Positions 48,701 to 58,717 of a stretch of DNA of 64,000 bases are shown piece after piece. The notes beneath the pieces were generated by a model, which had not been told where the DNA came from, did not search any database, and saw only the letters and a list, made by a program, of their open reading frames with translations. The translations under genes and the position numbers were made by a program. The stretch is taken from assembly GCF_001411555.2 (NCBI RefSeq), contig NC_049905.1:15562586-15626585 (forward strand), written 5' to 3'. Source of the DNA: Juglans regia (lineage: Eukaryota; Streptophyta; Magnoliopsida; Fagales; Juglandaceae). Each line of letters begins with the position of its first letter. Positions within the stretch are counted from its first letter, which is position 1.

Positions 48701-51700
48701 ATCCTATCCCACTTTGTATTATGGACTACAGCCGTTAGTTTGAGTGTAAACTTTGTTGAGGGTTTTTTATACTGAAATTATGATGTCTTTTATCTGATCT
48801 CGAGCATTAGGAAAAGCCCCTTTCTTGCAGATTTACAAGCCCTGTTCTGAAGTGGAGTAATGTAGGATTGACAGCAATTTTGGATTCTAAATAATGTGAA
48901 GTTTATCCTGATGTCGTTTGAACTGTGAATCAAGTCATAAATTTATTAGCATGCATGAAGCTCAGTCATGGATATAAATATCCAACGATAGATTCTTGAT
49001 TTTGGAAAGATGTGCTAACATCGGACAACCCTTATAACTGCCAAGGGATATGCATATTATATGGTGGCTAGCGCCTTTATTTTGAAGTTTTTTAGAAGGG
49101 AAGATAGAATTTAGGCTTATGGATGTTTTTTGGGGTTTTGAAGGTGAGAGTTGCAAGATTTCTGGAAATGAGGAAAGGTTTTCAAACTGTAGAGCAGTAG
49201 GGTTAAGTGTTTGTGATCGCAATGTAGCGTTTTAGGGATTATATGGTCTAAGAGATGTCTGGTTTTGCCTTTAAAGTTGAAACTGTAGTGCTGGATAGCA
49301 AGAAAGGAGTAACCAATAAATCTGATTGGAGACTAGGATTTTTAAGAAGAAGAGAGGAAAACGTGAAAGTTTGATGTTTGGCTTTCAGAGTAGAGCCTTG
49401 AAGAAGTTAAGTGTATAGTCTTACCATCAAAATATTGCACACTTTGCAATAAGTTTGTCAAGGTTCTACAGAATTTCTCTACTTCTCTCTGACATAGCTC
49501 ATACAAAAGCAAAACTACCAGAAAATATAAATTATCCCCACTTAGAGAAGGCACAAGTTTCTCGTGTCTCTACAAAACAAAGAATAATTGCAAACCACAA
49601 TAAGACAGTCATGCTCATCATCGAGAATGGGATAAATACAGTTCCAAATAACCAAACTAAAACTTCCTGAAATAGCCCTCATAGAAAATGTTTATTGTTC
49701 TCATTTAATGAGTTTGTTGGATCGATCATATCCATCAAAATGATTACTTTTCTACTTGTGATGGGATCATTAGTTCATATTGCAGAAATAAGTTTCATTT
49801 TATTGGGCCTATTTGCCATCCATTCATCTTTAGTTTTTAGGTTCCACCTATATGTTTCTATAGCATCTCCTTTTAAGTTTTATCAGTAAGTTACTTATCA
49901 AAAAAAAAAAAAAAAAAGGTTTTATCAGTAAGTTATTGGTTGCTTGGTCCTTAACCGAACAAAAACAAAAAGTTATCAGTTGCTTGTTTCTCCATTGAAT
50001 GGTAGTAGCTCACTGATTTATATTGTAGACATTTATAGTTGGATACTTTTTATTCCTTATTTTTCTCTTTGCTGGTAAGTAAATACTTATTCCCATGATG
50101 CTAATTTTGTATGATTTGTCTACCAGATATATCGATTATCTATTCTTAGGAGATTATGTTGACCGAGGCCAGCACAGCCTGGAAACTATTACTCTATTGC
50201 TTGCTTTGAAGGTAGTTTTTGAGCTTGATGGCTTTTGTGTATTCAATTTATTTACTGTTTATCTATATCTTTCTTTGGAACTTGTTAAGATTTATGTAGT
50301 TTATGTCAATTTTGCAGGTAGAATATCCCCACAATGTACATTTAATTCGTGGGAATCATGAAGCTGCAGATATTAATGCTCTTTTTGGCTTCCGGATTGA
50401 GTGCATTGAGCGTATGGTATGTCACGAAATGCATCAAGTAGTCTCTGCGCACTCTTTTATCAACTGGTTGCTACTAACAACTTCATATTTTGCTGAGCAG
50501 GGTGAGAGAGATGGAATATGGGCATGGCATCGGATAAACCGACTATTCAATTGGCTTCCTCTGGCAGCTCTAATTGAAAAGAAAATAATCTGTATGCATG
50601 GTGGTATTGGTCGTTCTATAAATCACGTAGAACAGATCGAGAGTCTTCAGCGTCCAATAACAATGGAAGCTGGCTCAATCGTGCTGATGGATTTATTGTG
50701 GTCAGTGCATGCCTCTGCCGCTTCAGTTTGGTTCTTGTGAGAGTTTTCTCGTGTCTACAATTTATCAATGACATTTTAATACGATTTTAGGTCCGATCCA
50801 ACAGAAAATGATAGTGTGGAAGGACTGCGACCTAATGCCAGAGGTCCTGGGTTAGTTACTTTTGGGGTGAGTCTTATCTTGTAGCTTCTTCTCTCTTACG
50901 TGTCGTAGGTTAACAAGTGTATATATATTTAAAAGTTGACTATCATTTATGAGTTTTGATGTTGGCAGAGGTGGTATTTTAAAATTAGAATATCTCCGAA
51001 TATGGTAATTGCATCTGACAACTTTCTTAAGTCAGACAGGAATGTCTGTTGGCATATCTGTTGAAGTCGATGGCTATGTTGCAATGTGGAAATTAGTTGT
51101 AGGATGTTGATTCTATAAGCAGAATCTATTGACTAATGGAAGTACAAAATTTTTGGGGACTGGATGCTAGGACTTCGGTAATTTTGTCTAAATGGTGGTT
51201 CTACGTTTTCATTAAATTTAATTGTATATGCTTCCATTGACCATCCCCCCTCCCCCAGTTGTGAAAGTCAAATATGATTTGCGTGTGGGGAGGATGGTGC
51301 TCCTATGGAGTTATAGAGGATAGAATCTTGTGGTTTCCACCAAGGGGGAGGAAGTTTGAAGTTAGAGCTTTTCATCACTCATTGCGTCCTGCAGGCACTT
51401 CTCCAGCATTTTGTGCCACAAAGCCCATTCGGGAGGATTCTGCTCATAATTGCTCTTGGCATTTTACTTATTTGGATTTTGTCTGTGTTTCCTTGAACTA
51501 TACTTAGTGTAGGTATTCCTCTTGTATGCACTTCGTACTTGGGTAGCATCCCTTTTCTGCGTTTTTAATATAAGTCTGACTCGTAAAAACATGTATTTGG
51601 AGAACTGGTCCATCGAGACAAGTCTATTATGTACGTGTTTAATTGCTGGCCTTGGTTCAGGTCATTAATGGTAGCCGGTAGGTTGGGTTTGGAATTGGTC

Positions 51701-52567
51701 TAAAGTTCAAATCATACTAACAATTAGGTGTTTTTTTTTTCAAGATTGTATTTGCGTGTTGTTTGCATCTAAATGGTTTGCTGTTTCAGCCTGATCGTGT
51801 TATGGAATTCTGCAACAACAATGATCTTCAGTTAATTGTACGAGCACATGAATGTGTGATGGATGGCTTTGAGCGCTTTGCCCAGGGACATTTGATTACA
51901 CTTTTCTCAGCCACCAACTACTGTGGTATGCTCCTGGATTTTGTGACTACTTATGCAGCACCTACGCTGAGATGGTATATGATTTGAATTTGGACCCCCC
52001 CTCCCTCCTCACAACACAACAGGTACCGCAAATAATGCTGGAGCAATCTTAGTTTTGGGTAGAGATCTGGTGGTGGTCCCAAAACTTATTCATCCATTGC
52101 CTCCAGCAATTTCATCACCAGAAACATCACCGGAGCGTCATATAGAAGATACATGGATGCAGGTGATGCTGCTTTATAAATATGCAATATAACATCAAAG
52201 TGAGATTATTTGTAGAGAAATACTTTAGCCACAAATGGATTACACAAAAGTAATCCCACAAACTGCACGGTTTAATATGGTTCGTCAGATTGTAAAATTA
52301 TTTTTATTGTAGAGTAGATCTAACGAATCATATAAAACCACGTCAGTTTGTAGGATTGTTTTAGTGTAATCTGTTTGTGGCCATAGCATTCCTCGTATTT
52401 GCAACGTTCTTTTTGGTACTAGTCCTGGTCTTCTTGTTGATTTTGTTTTGTTTTGTTTTTTCTCCCTTTGAAAATGAGATCAGGAGTTGAATGCTAACAG
52501 GCCTCCGACCCCAACTAGAGGCCGTCCTCAAGTAACAAATGATCGAGGTTCCCTTGCTTGGATATAG
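27627..52567 (+). CDS. BSL2: BSL2/BSL3-type Kelch-repeat Ser/Thr protein phosphatase (BSU1 family)
   Basis: The 21 exons are: 27627-28065, 29812-29872, 30011-30089, 30202-30281, 30367-30461, 30589-30688, 34257-34326, 37671-37772, 37868-37949, 39258-39437, 41198-41471, 41566-41803, 41916-42086, 45763-46001, 50127-50211, 50318-50416, 50501-50700, 50791-50866, 51790-51925, 52023-52162, 52484-52567. They total 3,030 nt, giving 1,009 residues; every intron is GT-AG. An in-frame TAA directly precedes the ATG, fixing the start. Residues 50-59 are polyglutamine. Kelch repeats span roughly 75-430 (e.g. [38 protein letters not shown]). An Ala-rich linker follows, then a PP1-like phosphatase from about 660: GDLHG (711-715), GDYVDRG (745-751), GNHE (777-780), His831 and RAHE (908-911), so all metal-binding residues are present. 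In Arabidopsis this family dephosphorylates the BIN2 kinase on tyrosine to promote brassinosteroid signalling. Length and the long N-terminus favour BSL2/BSL3 over BSL1 or BSU1. No lesion is seen. Confidence 0.95.
28897..29137 (+). mobile_element. tRNA-derived SINE in BSL intron 1
   Basis: The 5' part carries RNA polymerase III promoter-like boxes (ACTCAAGTGGTAAAGGCC as A box, GGTTCAAACC as B box). The 3' part ends CCCGATGCCAACCAAAATAC. A direct repeat AGAGGCTGA flanks it at 28,888-28,896 and 29,138-29,146, the target-site duplication. Two more copies of the family lie in intron 13. It is not a functional tRNA gene: there is no cloverleaf. Confidence 0.85.
30695..30732 (+). repeat. (CT)19 microsatellite next to a splice donor
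   Basis: Nineteen CT units begin six bases after the intron 6 donor (AT|GTAAAT at 30,688/30,689). Confidence 0.95.
31575..31658 (+). mobile_element. Tiny (84-bp) 5'-truncated LINE tail insertion
   Basis: The 13-bp word AATATTCTATGAT occurs at 31,562-31,574 and 31,659-31,671. Between lies an 84-bp segment containing TTGGGCTATGCCTATTCTCA and an A-rich tail. The body resembles the insert at 42,645-42,708, so both look like 3' ends of one LINE family inserted with almost complete 5' truncation. Another A-tailed LINE-like end may precede it at about 31,484-31,557. Confidence 0.7.
31957..33462. mobile_element. Twin-primed LINE: inverted 5' part plus direct 3' part (BSL intron 6)
   Basis: From about 31,957 to 32,390 the minus strand encodes LINE ORF2 residues from before and inside the RT start ([63 protein letters not shown]). 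From about 32,391 the plus strand switches to the ORF2 C-terminus: [19 protein letters not shown], then a zf-RVT region ([37 protein letters not shown]), ending in an A run at 33,453-33,462. The RT core between the two parts is missing. This head-to-head layout is the known product of twin priming during LINE integration. Several stops and frame changes show it is dead. No clear target-site duplication was found. Confidence 0.8.
32391..33462 (+). pseudogene. LINE ORF2 C-terminal fragment (zf-RVT) of the twin-primed copy
   Basis: There are open segments at 32,391-32,655, 32,798-33,283 and 33,259-33,465, separated by stops and a frame change. The middle segment holds the zf-RVT cysteine/histidine pattern [19 protein letters not shown]. 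The last reads [14 protein letters not shown], the usual LINE C-terminus. The sequence is closely related to the minus-strand fragment at 35,383-35,977. Confidence 0.8.
34629..36414. mobile_element. Non-autonomous DNA element with long terminal inverted repeats (MULE-like), interrupted by a LINE (BSL intron 7)
   Basis: The left end starts GAAAATTACTGTACAGG and the right end, reverse-complemented, GTAAAATTACAGTACATG. Both continue for about 145 bp with shared blocks: TTTTGACTTTTTCAAA, AAAGTTTCTAAG.AGTACCTATGG and CTGACGT. Both sides are flanked by T runs followed by G, so a 9-bp duplication is possible but cannot be fixed in the homopolymer. The interior has AT-rich arrays and a G/C-rich stretch (GGTGGTTTGGCCACCACGTG) without a transposase. 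A LINE fragment sits inside at 35,383-35,977. Confidence 0.75.
35383..35977 (-). mobile_element. 5'-truncated LINE fragment nested in the MULE-like element
   Basis: The minus strand reads from a severed PWKSIW-like start near 35,977 through [38 protein letters not shown] and [19 protein letters not shown] to an A tail (T run 35,383-35,391 on the plus strand). It covers the ORF2 C-terminus and 3' UTR only. It is the same family as the twin-primed copy 2 kb upstream but in opposite orientation. Because it interrupts the MULE-like element, it inserted later. Confidence 0.85.
39835..40337 (-). mobile_element. TRIM-like LTR element A (BSL intron 10)
   Basis: Two direct LTR-like copies start TGTAACGGCCCGGG (39,835-40,045) and TGTAACTGCCCAGGG (40,144 to about 40,337). 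They share ATCACTTATAAAGCCTAGTT and the GGGACTA.GGTGT end. Only about 98 bp separates them. Directly left of the right LTR is TGGCTCTGGTACCCA, the reverse complement of a tRNA-Met-type primer binding site. A pyrimidine run (CCCCCTTTTT) follows the left LTR as a minus-strand polypurine tract. The element therefore runs antisense to the gene and has no coding capacity. Confidence 0.75.
42509..42766 (+). mobile_element. Abundant short MITE family copy with a nested 64-bp insertion (BSL intron 13)
   Basis: It starts GGTCCCGTTTGGATTGAGAG and ends CTCACTATCCAAATCTCACC with the family core between. It is interrupted at 42,645-42,708 by a small retroposed segment. Confidence 0.85.
42645..42708 (+). 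mobile_element. 64-bp retroposed LINE tail inside a MITE
   Basis: An 18-bp word (ATATTCTAACAATATTTT, one mismatch) flanks it at 42,627-42,644 and 42,709-42,726. The insert holds TATACTTGGGCTTTGCCTAC and ends in an A-rich tail (GATAAGAAAAAA). That is a complete signature of target-primed reverse transcription with extreme 5' truncation. Confidence 0.8.
42767..44505 (-). mobile_element. Decayed LINE fragment, minus strand, split by a SINE (BSL intron 13)
   Basis: Reading leftward on the minus strand: [16 protein letters not shown] (end of the endonuclease region), then [14 protein letters not shown], then after the [37 protein letters not shown] and a degraded catalytic box ([17 protein letters not shown] where FADDT is expected), ending near [12 protein letters not shown]. 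Many stops and frame changes, and the loss of the catalytic Asp pair, make it an old relic. Its left edge abuts the MITE at 42,766. Confidence 0.75.
43575..43804 (-). mobile_element. tRNA-derived SINE, reverse copy nested in the LINE relic
   Basis: The reverse complement starts CCCCTAGGGGTTGGCTCAAG, has the A-box-like CAAGTGGTAAAGGC, and ends near ACACCCGATGCCAATCC. It matches the copy at 28,897-29,137 along most of its length. It interrupts the LINE relic, so it is younger than that insertion. Confidence 0.8.
44541..44754 (+). mobile_element. tRNA-derived SINE, third copy
   Basis: It starts ACCCCTGGGGGTTGGTCAAG, shares GGTAAGAGCC..GGTCTTGGG and CAATTTTTAGGGGCCATTGG with the other copies, and runs to TTCTTAGACCGG. 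The right end abuts or merges with the LTR of the next element, so the boundary is uncertain by about 15 bp. Confidence 0.75.
44755..45180 (-). mobile_element. TRIM-like LTR element B (BSL intron 13)
   Basis: LTR-like copies at about 44,755-44,915 and 45,018-45,180 share GGTATAATTGGAGCCCCTTG and end in ATCACA. The internal part is about 102 bp. It starts with a minus-strand polypurine tract (ATCTTTCCCCCTT at 44,916) and ends with GGCTCTGATATCATT, the reverse complement of a tRNA-Met primer binding site, just before TGTAACGACCC. These are the hallmarks of a terminal-repeat retrotransposon in miniature, oriented antisense to the gene. Confidence 0.8.
46050..46885 (-). mobile_element. TRIM-like LTR element C (BSL intron 14)
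   Basis: The left LTR starts TGTAATGACCCAGGGAAAGT at 46,050 and runs to about 46,245. The right LTR starts TATAATGACCTGGGGAAA at 46,689 and ends GAGCTGTTACA at 46,885. Between them are about 440 bp with no open frame, ending in GTGGCTCTAATATCA, a decayed minus-strand primer binding site. The LTRs are diverged, so the insertion is old. Most of the right LTR is included in the tandem duplication at 46,724-47,434. Confidence 0.7.
46724..47434 (+). repeat. 344-bp tandem duplication with a 23-bp spacer
   Basis: Copy 1 (46,724-47,067) and copy 2 (47,091-47,434) are offset by 367 bp and almost identical. I noticed one difference (AAGGTCGGGG against AAGGTTGGGG). Each holds most of a TRIM LTR plus downstream intron sequence. 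The near identity indicates a recent event. Confidence 0.92.
48126..48513 (-). mobile_element. TRIM-like LTR element D (BSL intron 14)
   Basis: LTR-like copies at 48,126-48,288 and 48,366-48,513 share GGAATTATTATA and end GTATTACA. The 77-bp internal part ends TGGTTTTGATACCATA, a minus-strand primer binding site reading TGGTATCAAAACCA. The family resembles element B. Again the orientation is antisense to the gene. Confidence 0.75.
48514..50126 (+). other. Rest of BSL intron 14, no feature recognised
   Basis: AT-rich intronic DNA. Open frames here are short and without motifs. An A run lies at about 49,901-49,917. Confidence 0.5.
51268..51590 (+). mobile_element. Probable LINE 3'-end remnant (BSL intron 18)
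   Basis: A short frame reads [10 protein letters not shown], like the WGGWCSNEV stretch of the LINE at 32,391. The segment closes with CTTGTATGCACTTCGTACTT..TTTTTAATATAA, resembling the LINE 3' ends found elsewhere in this gene. The interior between these anchors is not recognisable. Confidence 0.45.
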
Positions 52568-53230
52568 TACATTGGTTGGAATTGTTTTACTGTATTCATT
52601 CCAAGCCCATGCTATCACCTTGAGTTACTGTTCTGTATAGAGCATGATGCCATATACAGGGAATCCTGTACTTGTGATCTTGGTTCCCTGATAGAAATTG
52701 GACAGCTTTCGGAATTTCGGGTTCTTGCCACACAATTGGTCCAGCCTTGAGATGAAGCTGTTTGGAGAACCAGGTTGCAGGCGGCGGATAGTTTTTTTCC
52801 TGATGCGCTAAAAGTTACAATTCGGGTCCGCGCACGGTTTGTAAATTGAGCTACGGGCAGGTAGAAGTCAGTCTTGGTTATTTCTTCCAATGGGTTGGTA
52901 GTGATGGGTTATTTTCCATAATTAATTATATATTTTTTATTTCTTGTTTTAGGCCTATTAATTTTTTTTTTCTATTTTGAGAGGACTCGAGGTCTTTCAT
53001 ACCTGATGGTGAGATATATATAATCTTTGTGGACGTCCATGTATCATAGAGGTGTTGCTTTGTGTAATTTTCATCTGTACAACTTTCGTGTGAAGATAAA
53101 GTTTTTGCCCGACACAGATGAAAAATATGTCAAGTTTTGGCCATAGAATCTTGTATCTTGTTTTCTGTTCCACGGAATTAAAGATGTAGCTTTGGCTTTG
53201 ACTTATCTGCGAGTTCAATGCCTTTTCCGT
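52568..53230 (+). other. Probable BSL 3' UTR
   Basis: It is the non-coding DNA after the TAG at 52,565-52,567. Mixed composition without repeats up to about 53,220 suggests transcribed DNA, but no poly(A) site can be fixed from sequence alone. Confidence 0.4.
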
Positions 53231-54575
53231 TTGCTTTTATTTTTCTTAATCGGGTCAAGTAAATCTCAAATTTTCCAGTTCCACAAACATGTAGGTCTTT
53301 ATCGTGGGCTTGAACTAACTATGCTAGTCATCCGATGCCGGTTTTGAAAAAGGGATTACTATGTTATCGCTTTTCCTTATCGATGATCTTGAGACTAAGG
53401 ACATTTTTAAAAAATATCTCAAGACAATAAATTGTAGTGTACCCATAGTTTATACCGCTTCTAGAAGTGGCTTACTTAAAATCATATTTTAAAATTGTGC
53501 ATGGGTGGGGATTAAGAAATTAGTCTAAAAATTTGATTTAATTTTCTTTTTTCAATCCTTTTTGCACTGTGGTTATTGCACTTGAGTGTTTATAGGGGAA
53601 TCTCACTTCCAACTCATGAATCATCTTTTCTATTTATAATGAAATTTACTTGTTTAGAAAAAAAAAAAAAAAACTATGCTAGTCAATAGCAGTACCAAAA
53701 TATAGAAAGTTTTGAATTTTCTAAGATGAGGCAGTGAAAACCCTAAAAGCACTGTAGTGGATTAGCCAAGATAAAGTCGTCCTGACTTTTAGCTACAGTG
53801 ACTCAAAATAACTCTACAAATTTGATCTACTGCAAAGTCATATTATTTTATTCTTATTTGACCTCAGTTTAACAGTACACCAAAAATAAAAATTATTTCA
53901 GAGTTTATTTCCATTTCTTATTCTTATTTGACCTAGCAATCTCATTTTAATATTTTATTCTTATTCTTATGATTGTTGGATTGAAAAAGAGTTAGTAAAA
54001 AATGATAGATGAAAAATATAGATATTCGGTTGGATACAAGAAAGGTTGACAAGGTAAGATATTTACATGGAATTTTAAATGAATGCAAGCATATAATTTT
54101 AGACGTTACAGTTAGATTCAGAAAGAAAATTATATCATTCAAAAATATAAGTAACAAAGTATAAGTAAAAAAAATAATTTGCTTAGAATGAACGAAATAA
54201 CAGGTATATTATTAAATATAAACCATCATAAAACGTGATATAAATTATGATAATTAAAATAAAATATATTTTTTTTAACTAAAAAATAAAATATAACCAG
54301 TAAATATATAAAATATGATGAATATAAATTAGACAAAGAATAATAAAATAAAATCGAAAGTAAATAATATTTTATAATTATTTAGAGTTTAGATAGATAA
54401 TTTGGAATTAGGTTATGAATGGGGTGGACAAAAGGGAAAAATCGTGATACTAGGGAAATCTTTGGCTAATGGCCCTTGCATTCGAAGATGACTTTCAGAA
54501 CATCTCAAGATTCTCAACTCATCCCTTCTCCAATTCAAACGGTGTATTGATGTGTAGTGAAGTGTTTTTTGATGT
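53231..54575. other. Gene-free span between BSL and the gypsy element
   Basis: AT-rich DNA with one A run at 53,658-53,672. No exon or element recognised. Confidence 0.5.
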
Positions 54576-54580
54576 GTTTT

Positions 54581-55021
54581 TGTAATGGACTTTCATATAT
54601 TGAACTTTCATGTAATGCAAGAGAGTAATGTAATAAGAGCAATGGAATGGAATCACAGAATCTTCATTGATAAGAGCGTTTTCGAGGAACACCCAACCTC
54701 CATGAACAGACGACACAAAACTCACTATTTTTTCCCCGACCCCTTCTCCCCTCCACTACCGCCCCTTTTCTAGAATCTATGTCAGGGAAAATAACAAACT
54801 CAGCCAATCAATGGCTTACAGGTATAAAACTGATAATTGTAAAGCAAGTGCATAAACGTAAATAGACACATAAAAATAACAGCATCTCTTTCTTCACGGA
54901 CGATTCTAATAGCTTCCTCAAAACGCCGCGTTCTGTCTCTTCCCCTGGGCCTGGCCCATGAGCATTTCCTTCTGGCCCGAACTCATCTCTCTCTGGGCCT
55001 CACCACTACGGCTTCATAACA
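54581..55021 (-). repeat. 3' LTR of the chromovirus
   Basis: 441 bp, nearly identical to 58,718-59,158. By the minus-strand orientation this is the 3' LTR. Confidence 0.95.
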
Positions 55022-55034
55022 ACCCACCCCACTT
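55022..55034 (-). promoter_or_regulatory. Polypurine tract of the chromovirus
   Basis: On the minus strand it reads AGTGGGGTGGGTT, immediately before the 3' LTR. It is the plus-strand DNA primer site during reverse transcription. It lies next to the integrase stop. Confidence 0.8.
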
Positions 55035-56633
55035 AGAGAACCTGGCCCACCAGGTGGGGGTACTCCTCCTGAAGCCTCTTCAATCCCTCCCACGAGCTGT
55101 CTTCCTCAGCAGTTCCGACCCATTTCACCAACACCTCCGTGAGAGGGCAATTCCCTTGGCGAACCATATGGCGACCCAGCACGGCTTCCGGCTCGGGCCT
55201 TACTTCTCCGAGTTCGTTGACAGGAGGCAACGTCGGCAGAGGGCTGATCTGCTCCCCGAGCTTGCGTTTGAGACAGGACACGTGGAAGACTGGATGCACC
55301 CTTGCGTCCGGTGGTAGCTCCAAACGGTAAGCAACCGTGCCCAGGCGTTGCGCCACCCGAAAGGGGCCATAAAACCTGGGAGACAGTTTGTGGTTGTGCC
55401 TAATCGCCACTGACCTCTGCCTGTAGGGCTGCAATCTAAGGTAAACCCACTTACCCACTTCAAATTCCCTTTCCGTTCTGTGTAGATCCGCATATTTCTT
55501 CATCCTTTGCTGAGCAAAGTTAAGATTTTCCTTAAGGATGTGTTTGATCTGTTCCCGCGTCTTGAGTAGTTGATCGACAGATTCATTGGAAGTGATACCC
55601 GCGACATAGGTTGTAAGTTTTGGGGGTTGATACCCATACAGGGCCTCGAAAGGGGACATCTTTGCAGAGGTGTGGTGTGAAGTGTTATACCACCACTCTG
55701 CCAAAGTTAACCACTGCACCCACTGTTTAGGTTTGGCCCCTGTAAAACACCTGAGATATCCCTCCACTGCCTTGTTCAAGGCCTCGGTTTGACCATCACT
55801 CTGTGGATGGTAAGCCGAGCTGTAGTTCAGTGATGTTCCCTGTAGTGCAAACAGATTTTTCCAAAAGGCACTTAAAAAAATAGGATCTCTGTCCGTAGTG
55901 ATGGCCCTTGGAAACCCATGTAGTTTAAAGGCCTCTTTGAGAAAGATTTGAGCTACATCCGTGGCTGTATATGGGTGTGACAGGCTCATGAAATAGCCAT
56001 ATTTAGTGAGTCTATCAATGACCACCAAAATGACATTAGCTCCCTTAGATGAGGGAAGACCTTCCACAAAATCCATAGAAATTTTCTGCCAAGCTTACTC
56101 AGGAATGGTTAATGGTTGTAAGAGACCTGCAGGAAAAATATTTTCTGTTTTGTTGACCTGACACACATCACAGGACTTGATCAAACTCTTAATGTCTTTT
56201 TTCATGCCATGCCAAAAAAAATCCCTCTTGGCTCGTTGGTAGGTTTTAAGGAACCCTGAGTGACCCGCAGCTGGATCACTATGTATAAACTGCAAAACCT
56301 TCGCCTTAAATTCTGAATTAGGGGCTATGACCAGCCTCCCCTTCTTAAGCAGCAGCCCCTGCTGCATGGTATAGCCTTTAGGAACTGGTTGGTGAGCCTG
56401 AAGTTTCTGCAGTAAGTCCAACATCTCAGGTGCAGTGCTGTAGCTTTGTTTTAGTTCCCCAATCCAGTCAGCCCTTGGAAAGGAGATGACTGCTAATAAA
56501 CCATGTTCTTCCACCACATGCTCAAGCTTTCGAGATAAGGCATCGGCCACTTTATTCTCCCGGCCCTTTTTGAATTCGATTGTGAAATCATAGCCCATTA
56601 GCTTAGTAACCCACTTCTGTTGGGCTGTTGTCC
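55033..56633 (-). pseudogene. Chromovirus pol, C-terminal part: RNase H end, integrase, chromodomain
   Basis: Two open segments in one frame (56,598-56,095 and 56,076-55,033) are separated by a single TAA. The first holds MGYDFTIEFKKGRENKVAD (RNase H end) and the integrase zinc-binding HHCC part (HSDPAAGHSGF, CDVCQVNK). The second has the catalytic core: MDFVEGLPSS for the first Asp, TDRDPIFLS for the second, and GQTEALNK for the Glu, so the DDE triad is intact. The C-terminus reads EVLVKWVGTAEEDSSWEG, a chromodomain, which in chromoviruses directs insertion to chromatin marks. Confidence 0.9.
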
Positions 56634-58640
56634 CTACTTTTGCTCTAACAGAAACTTTAAGGCTTGTTGGTCAGTTTTGACCACAAAAGCCTGTCCCAAC
56701 AAATATGTTCTCCACTTTTGCACTGCAGAAACCAGTGCTAACAACTTCTTTTCATACGTGGAGAGTGCCAATGCCGTACCCTTCAAGGCTTTGCTGAAAA
56801 AACAGATTGGTTGCCCCCCTTGCATGAGCACTGCCCCTATGCCACCTCCACTCGCATCACATTCAATTGTGAATGCCTGGGTAAAGTCAGGAAGCTTAAG
56901 AACTGGTGGCTGTGAAACTGTAGCCTTAAGTTGCTGAAAAGCTACAGTAGCCTCGGGGGACCAAGAAAAAGAATCTTTTTTAAGAAGGGCAGTGAGAGGT
57001 GCAGCTATGAGGCCATAGTTTTTTATGAATTTTCTATAATACCCGGTTAATCCCAAGAACCCTCGTAGTGCTTTTATATTGGTAGGAGTTGGCCAATCTA
57101 ACATAGAAGAAACTTTATTAGGGTCTGCCTTAACCCCCTCCCGTGACACTATGTGGCCCAAATAATCCACTTCCGGCACCCCAAATGTGCACTTTGACAG
57201 CTTAGCAAAAAGTTGGTTGGTGTCAAGAATTTCTAGTACTTGTTTAAGGTGGCACAAGTGGTTCGTTAAGCATTGACTATAAACCAAAATATCGTAAAAA
57301 AAAACCAAAACAAACCTTCTTAAAAAAGGTTTAAACAGCTCATTCATCAAGCCTTGGAACGTGGCTGGTGCGTTTGTGAGGCCAAATGGCATCACCAAAA
57401 ACTCATAATGGCCTTCGTGGGTGCGAAAGGCCGTTTTGGGAACATCCTTAGGTGCTACCCTGATTTGGTGGTACCCGGACCTTAGATCCAATTTGGAAAA
57501 TATAACCGAGCCATGCAACTCATCCAAAAGTTCATCAATAACGGGGATAGGGAATTTATCTTTAATGGTTTCTTGGTTGAGTGCCCTGTAGTCAATACAT
57601 AGTCGCCAGCTACCATCCGCCTTACGGACCAAGAGAACTGGTGATGAAAAGGGGCTGGAACTGGGCCTAATCATCCCAGATTTTAACAATTCTGCCACCA
57701 TTTTTTCTATTTCAGTTTTTTGATAGAAGGGGTATCGATATGGCCTGGTTGAAATGGGAGCTGTACCCTCCTTTAAAATAATTTTATGGTCTTGGGTTCT
57801 CTTAGGAGGGAGCCCAACAGGTTCCTCAAAAATTCCCCCAAACTGTCTCAACAGTGCATCAATCTTCTCATTTACAGGTCTAGGAGGCTTGCTGTCCAGG
57901 TGTGGTAAAAGTTCCATGGCTTTAAGTTGAATGAAAACCCCTTTAGAACCCTTAGTAGAGTTCAGTTTCACTCTACTGCTCTCTTCAAAAGAGGAGCTGC
58001 CCAATGGTAACCCCAGTAATGTGATCTGTTTCCCCTTCCACTGAAAATGCATAATAAGCTTGGAAAAATTCCAATTAATGCAGCCCAAGGTCTCTAACCA
58101 CTGGATGCCTAAAATAGCATCACAACCCCCCAAAGTTAACAAATAAAAAGGGGTAATGAATTGATTACCTTGCAATTTAATGGAGGTGTTGGAGCAGAAC
58201 CCTTCACTGATAACTGAGTCTCCATTTGCCACTTTCACATTCAGTTGTTTGGTAGGATCTACTTGCAATTTGGCCCTTTGCGCAATCGAGGGATCCAGGA
58301 AGTTATGGGTGCTTCCGGAATCCACTAAGATTACCACACTTTGTCCTCCAATAAAACCACATAAGCGCATGGTTTTTGGAAATGGAGCTCCTGTGATGGC
58401 ATTTAAGGAGATCTCCATTTGTTTCTCAGCCTTATCTCCCATTGTAACCTCTGCTGTCTCGTGTGTGTCAAAAAAAACTTCCTCTCCTTTTTCATCGGTA
58501 TTGTCCTCGGCACCATGAAGCATATAGAGTTTAGGGGACTTACAAACATGGGAGGGGTTCCATTTGTCATCACAGTGATAGCAAAGACCCTTTTTCCTCT
58601 TCTCATCAATCTGGGTAGGTGAAAGCTGTTTGATGGGCTT
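56634..58640 (-). pseudogene. Chromovirus zinc knuckle, protease, reverse transcriptase and RNase H
   Basis: The open frame runs leftward from about 58,640. It shows a CCHC-like knuckle [14 protein letters not shown], then the protease motif [13 protein letters not shown], then RT blocks ([43 protein letters not shown]) and the RNase H start ([18 protein letters not shown]). The RT catalytic box reads FFYDILVYS, where the family has FDDI; the first Asp of the pair is replaced by Tyr, which should abolish polymerisation. The frame breaks near 56,634 by a single-base change in an A run, after which the next segment continues the domain. Confidence 0.9.
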
Positions 58641-58701
58641 AAATATCCGCTGCCCTTGCCCTTTTTCCTCTTATAAACCCTTTTTCCTCTTCTCATCAAC
58701 C

Positions 58702-58716
58702 TAGCTCTGATACCAC
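58702..58716 (-). promoter_or_regulatory. Primer binding site, initiator tRNA-Met type
   Basis: The minus strand reads TGGTATCAGAGC starting two bases inside the 5' LTR. It matches the usual plant gypsy site complementary to the 3' end of initiator tRNA-Met. Confidence 0.9.
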
Positions 58717-58717
58717 C

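Noticed and set aside
49342..49670. Open frames on both strands in BSL intron 14
   Set aside because: They are short, without motifs, and inside a confidently placed intron.
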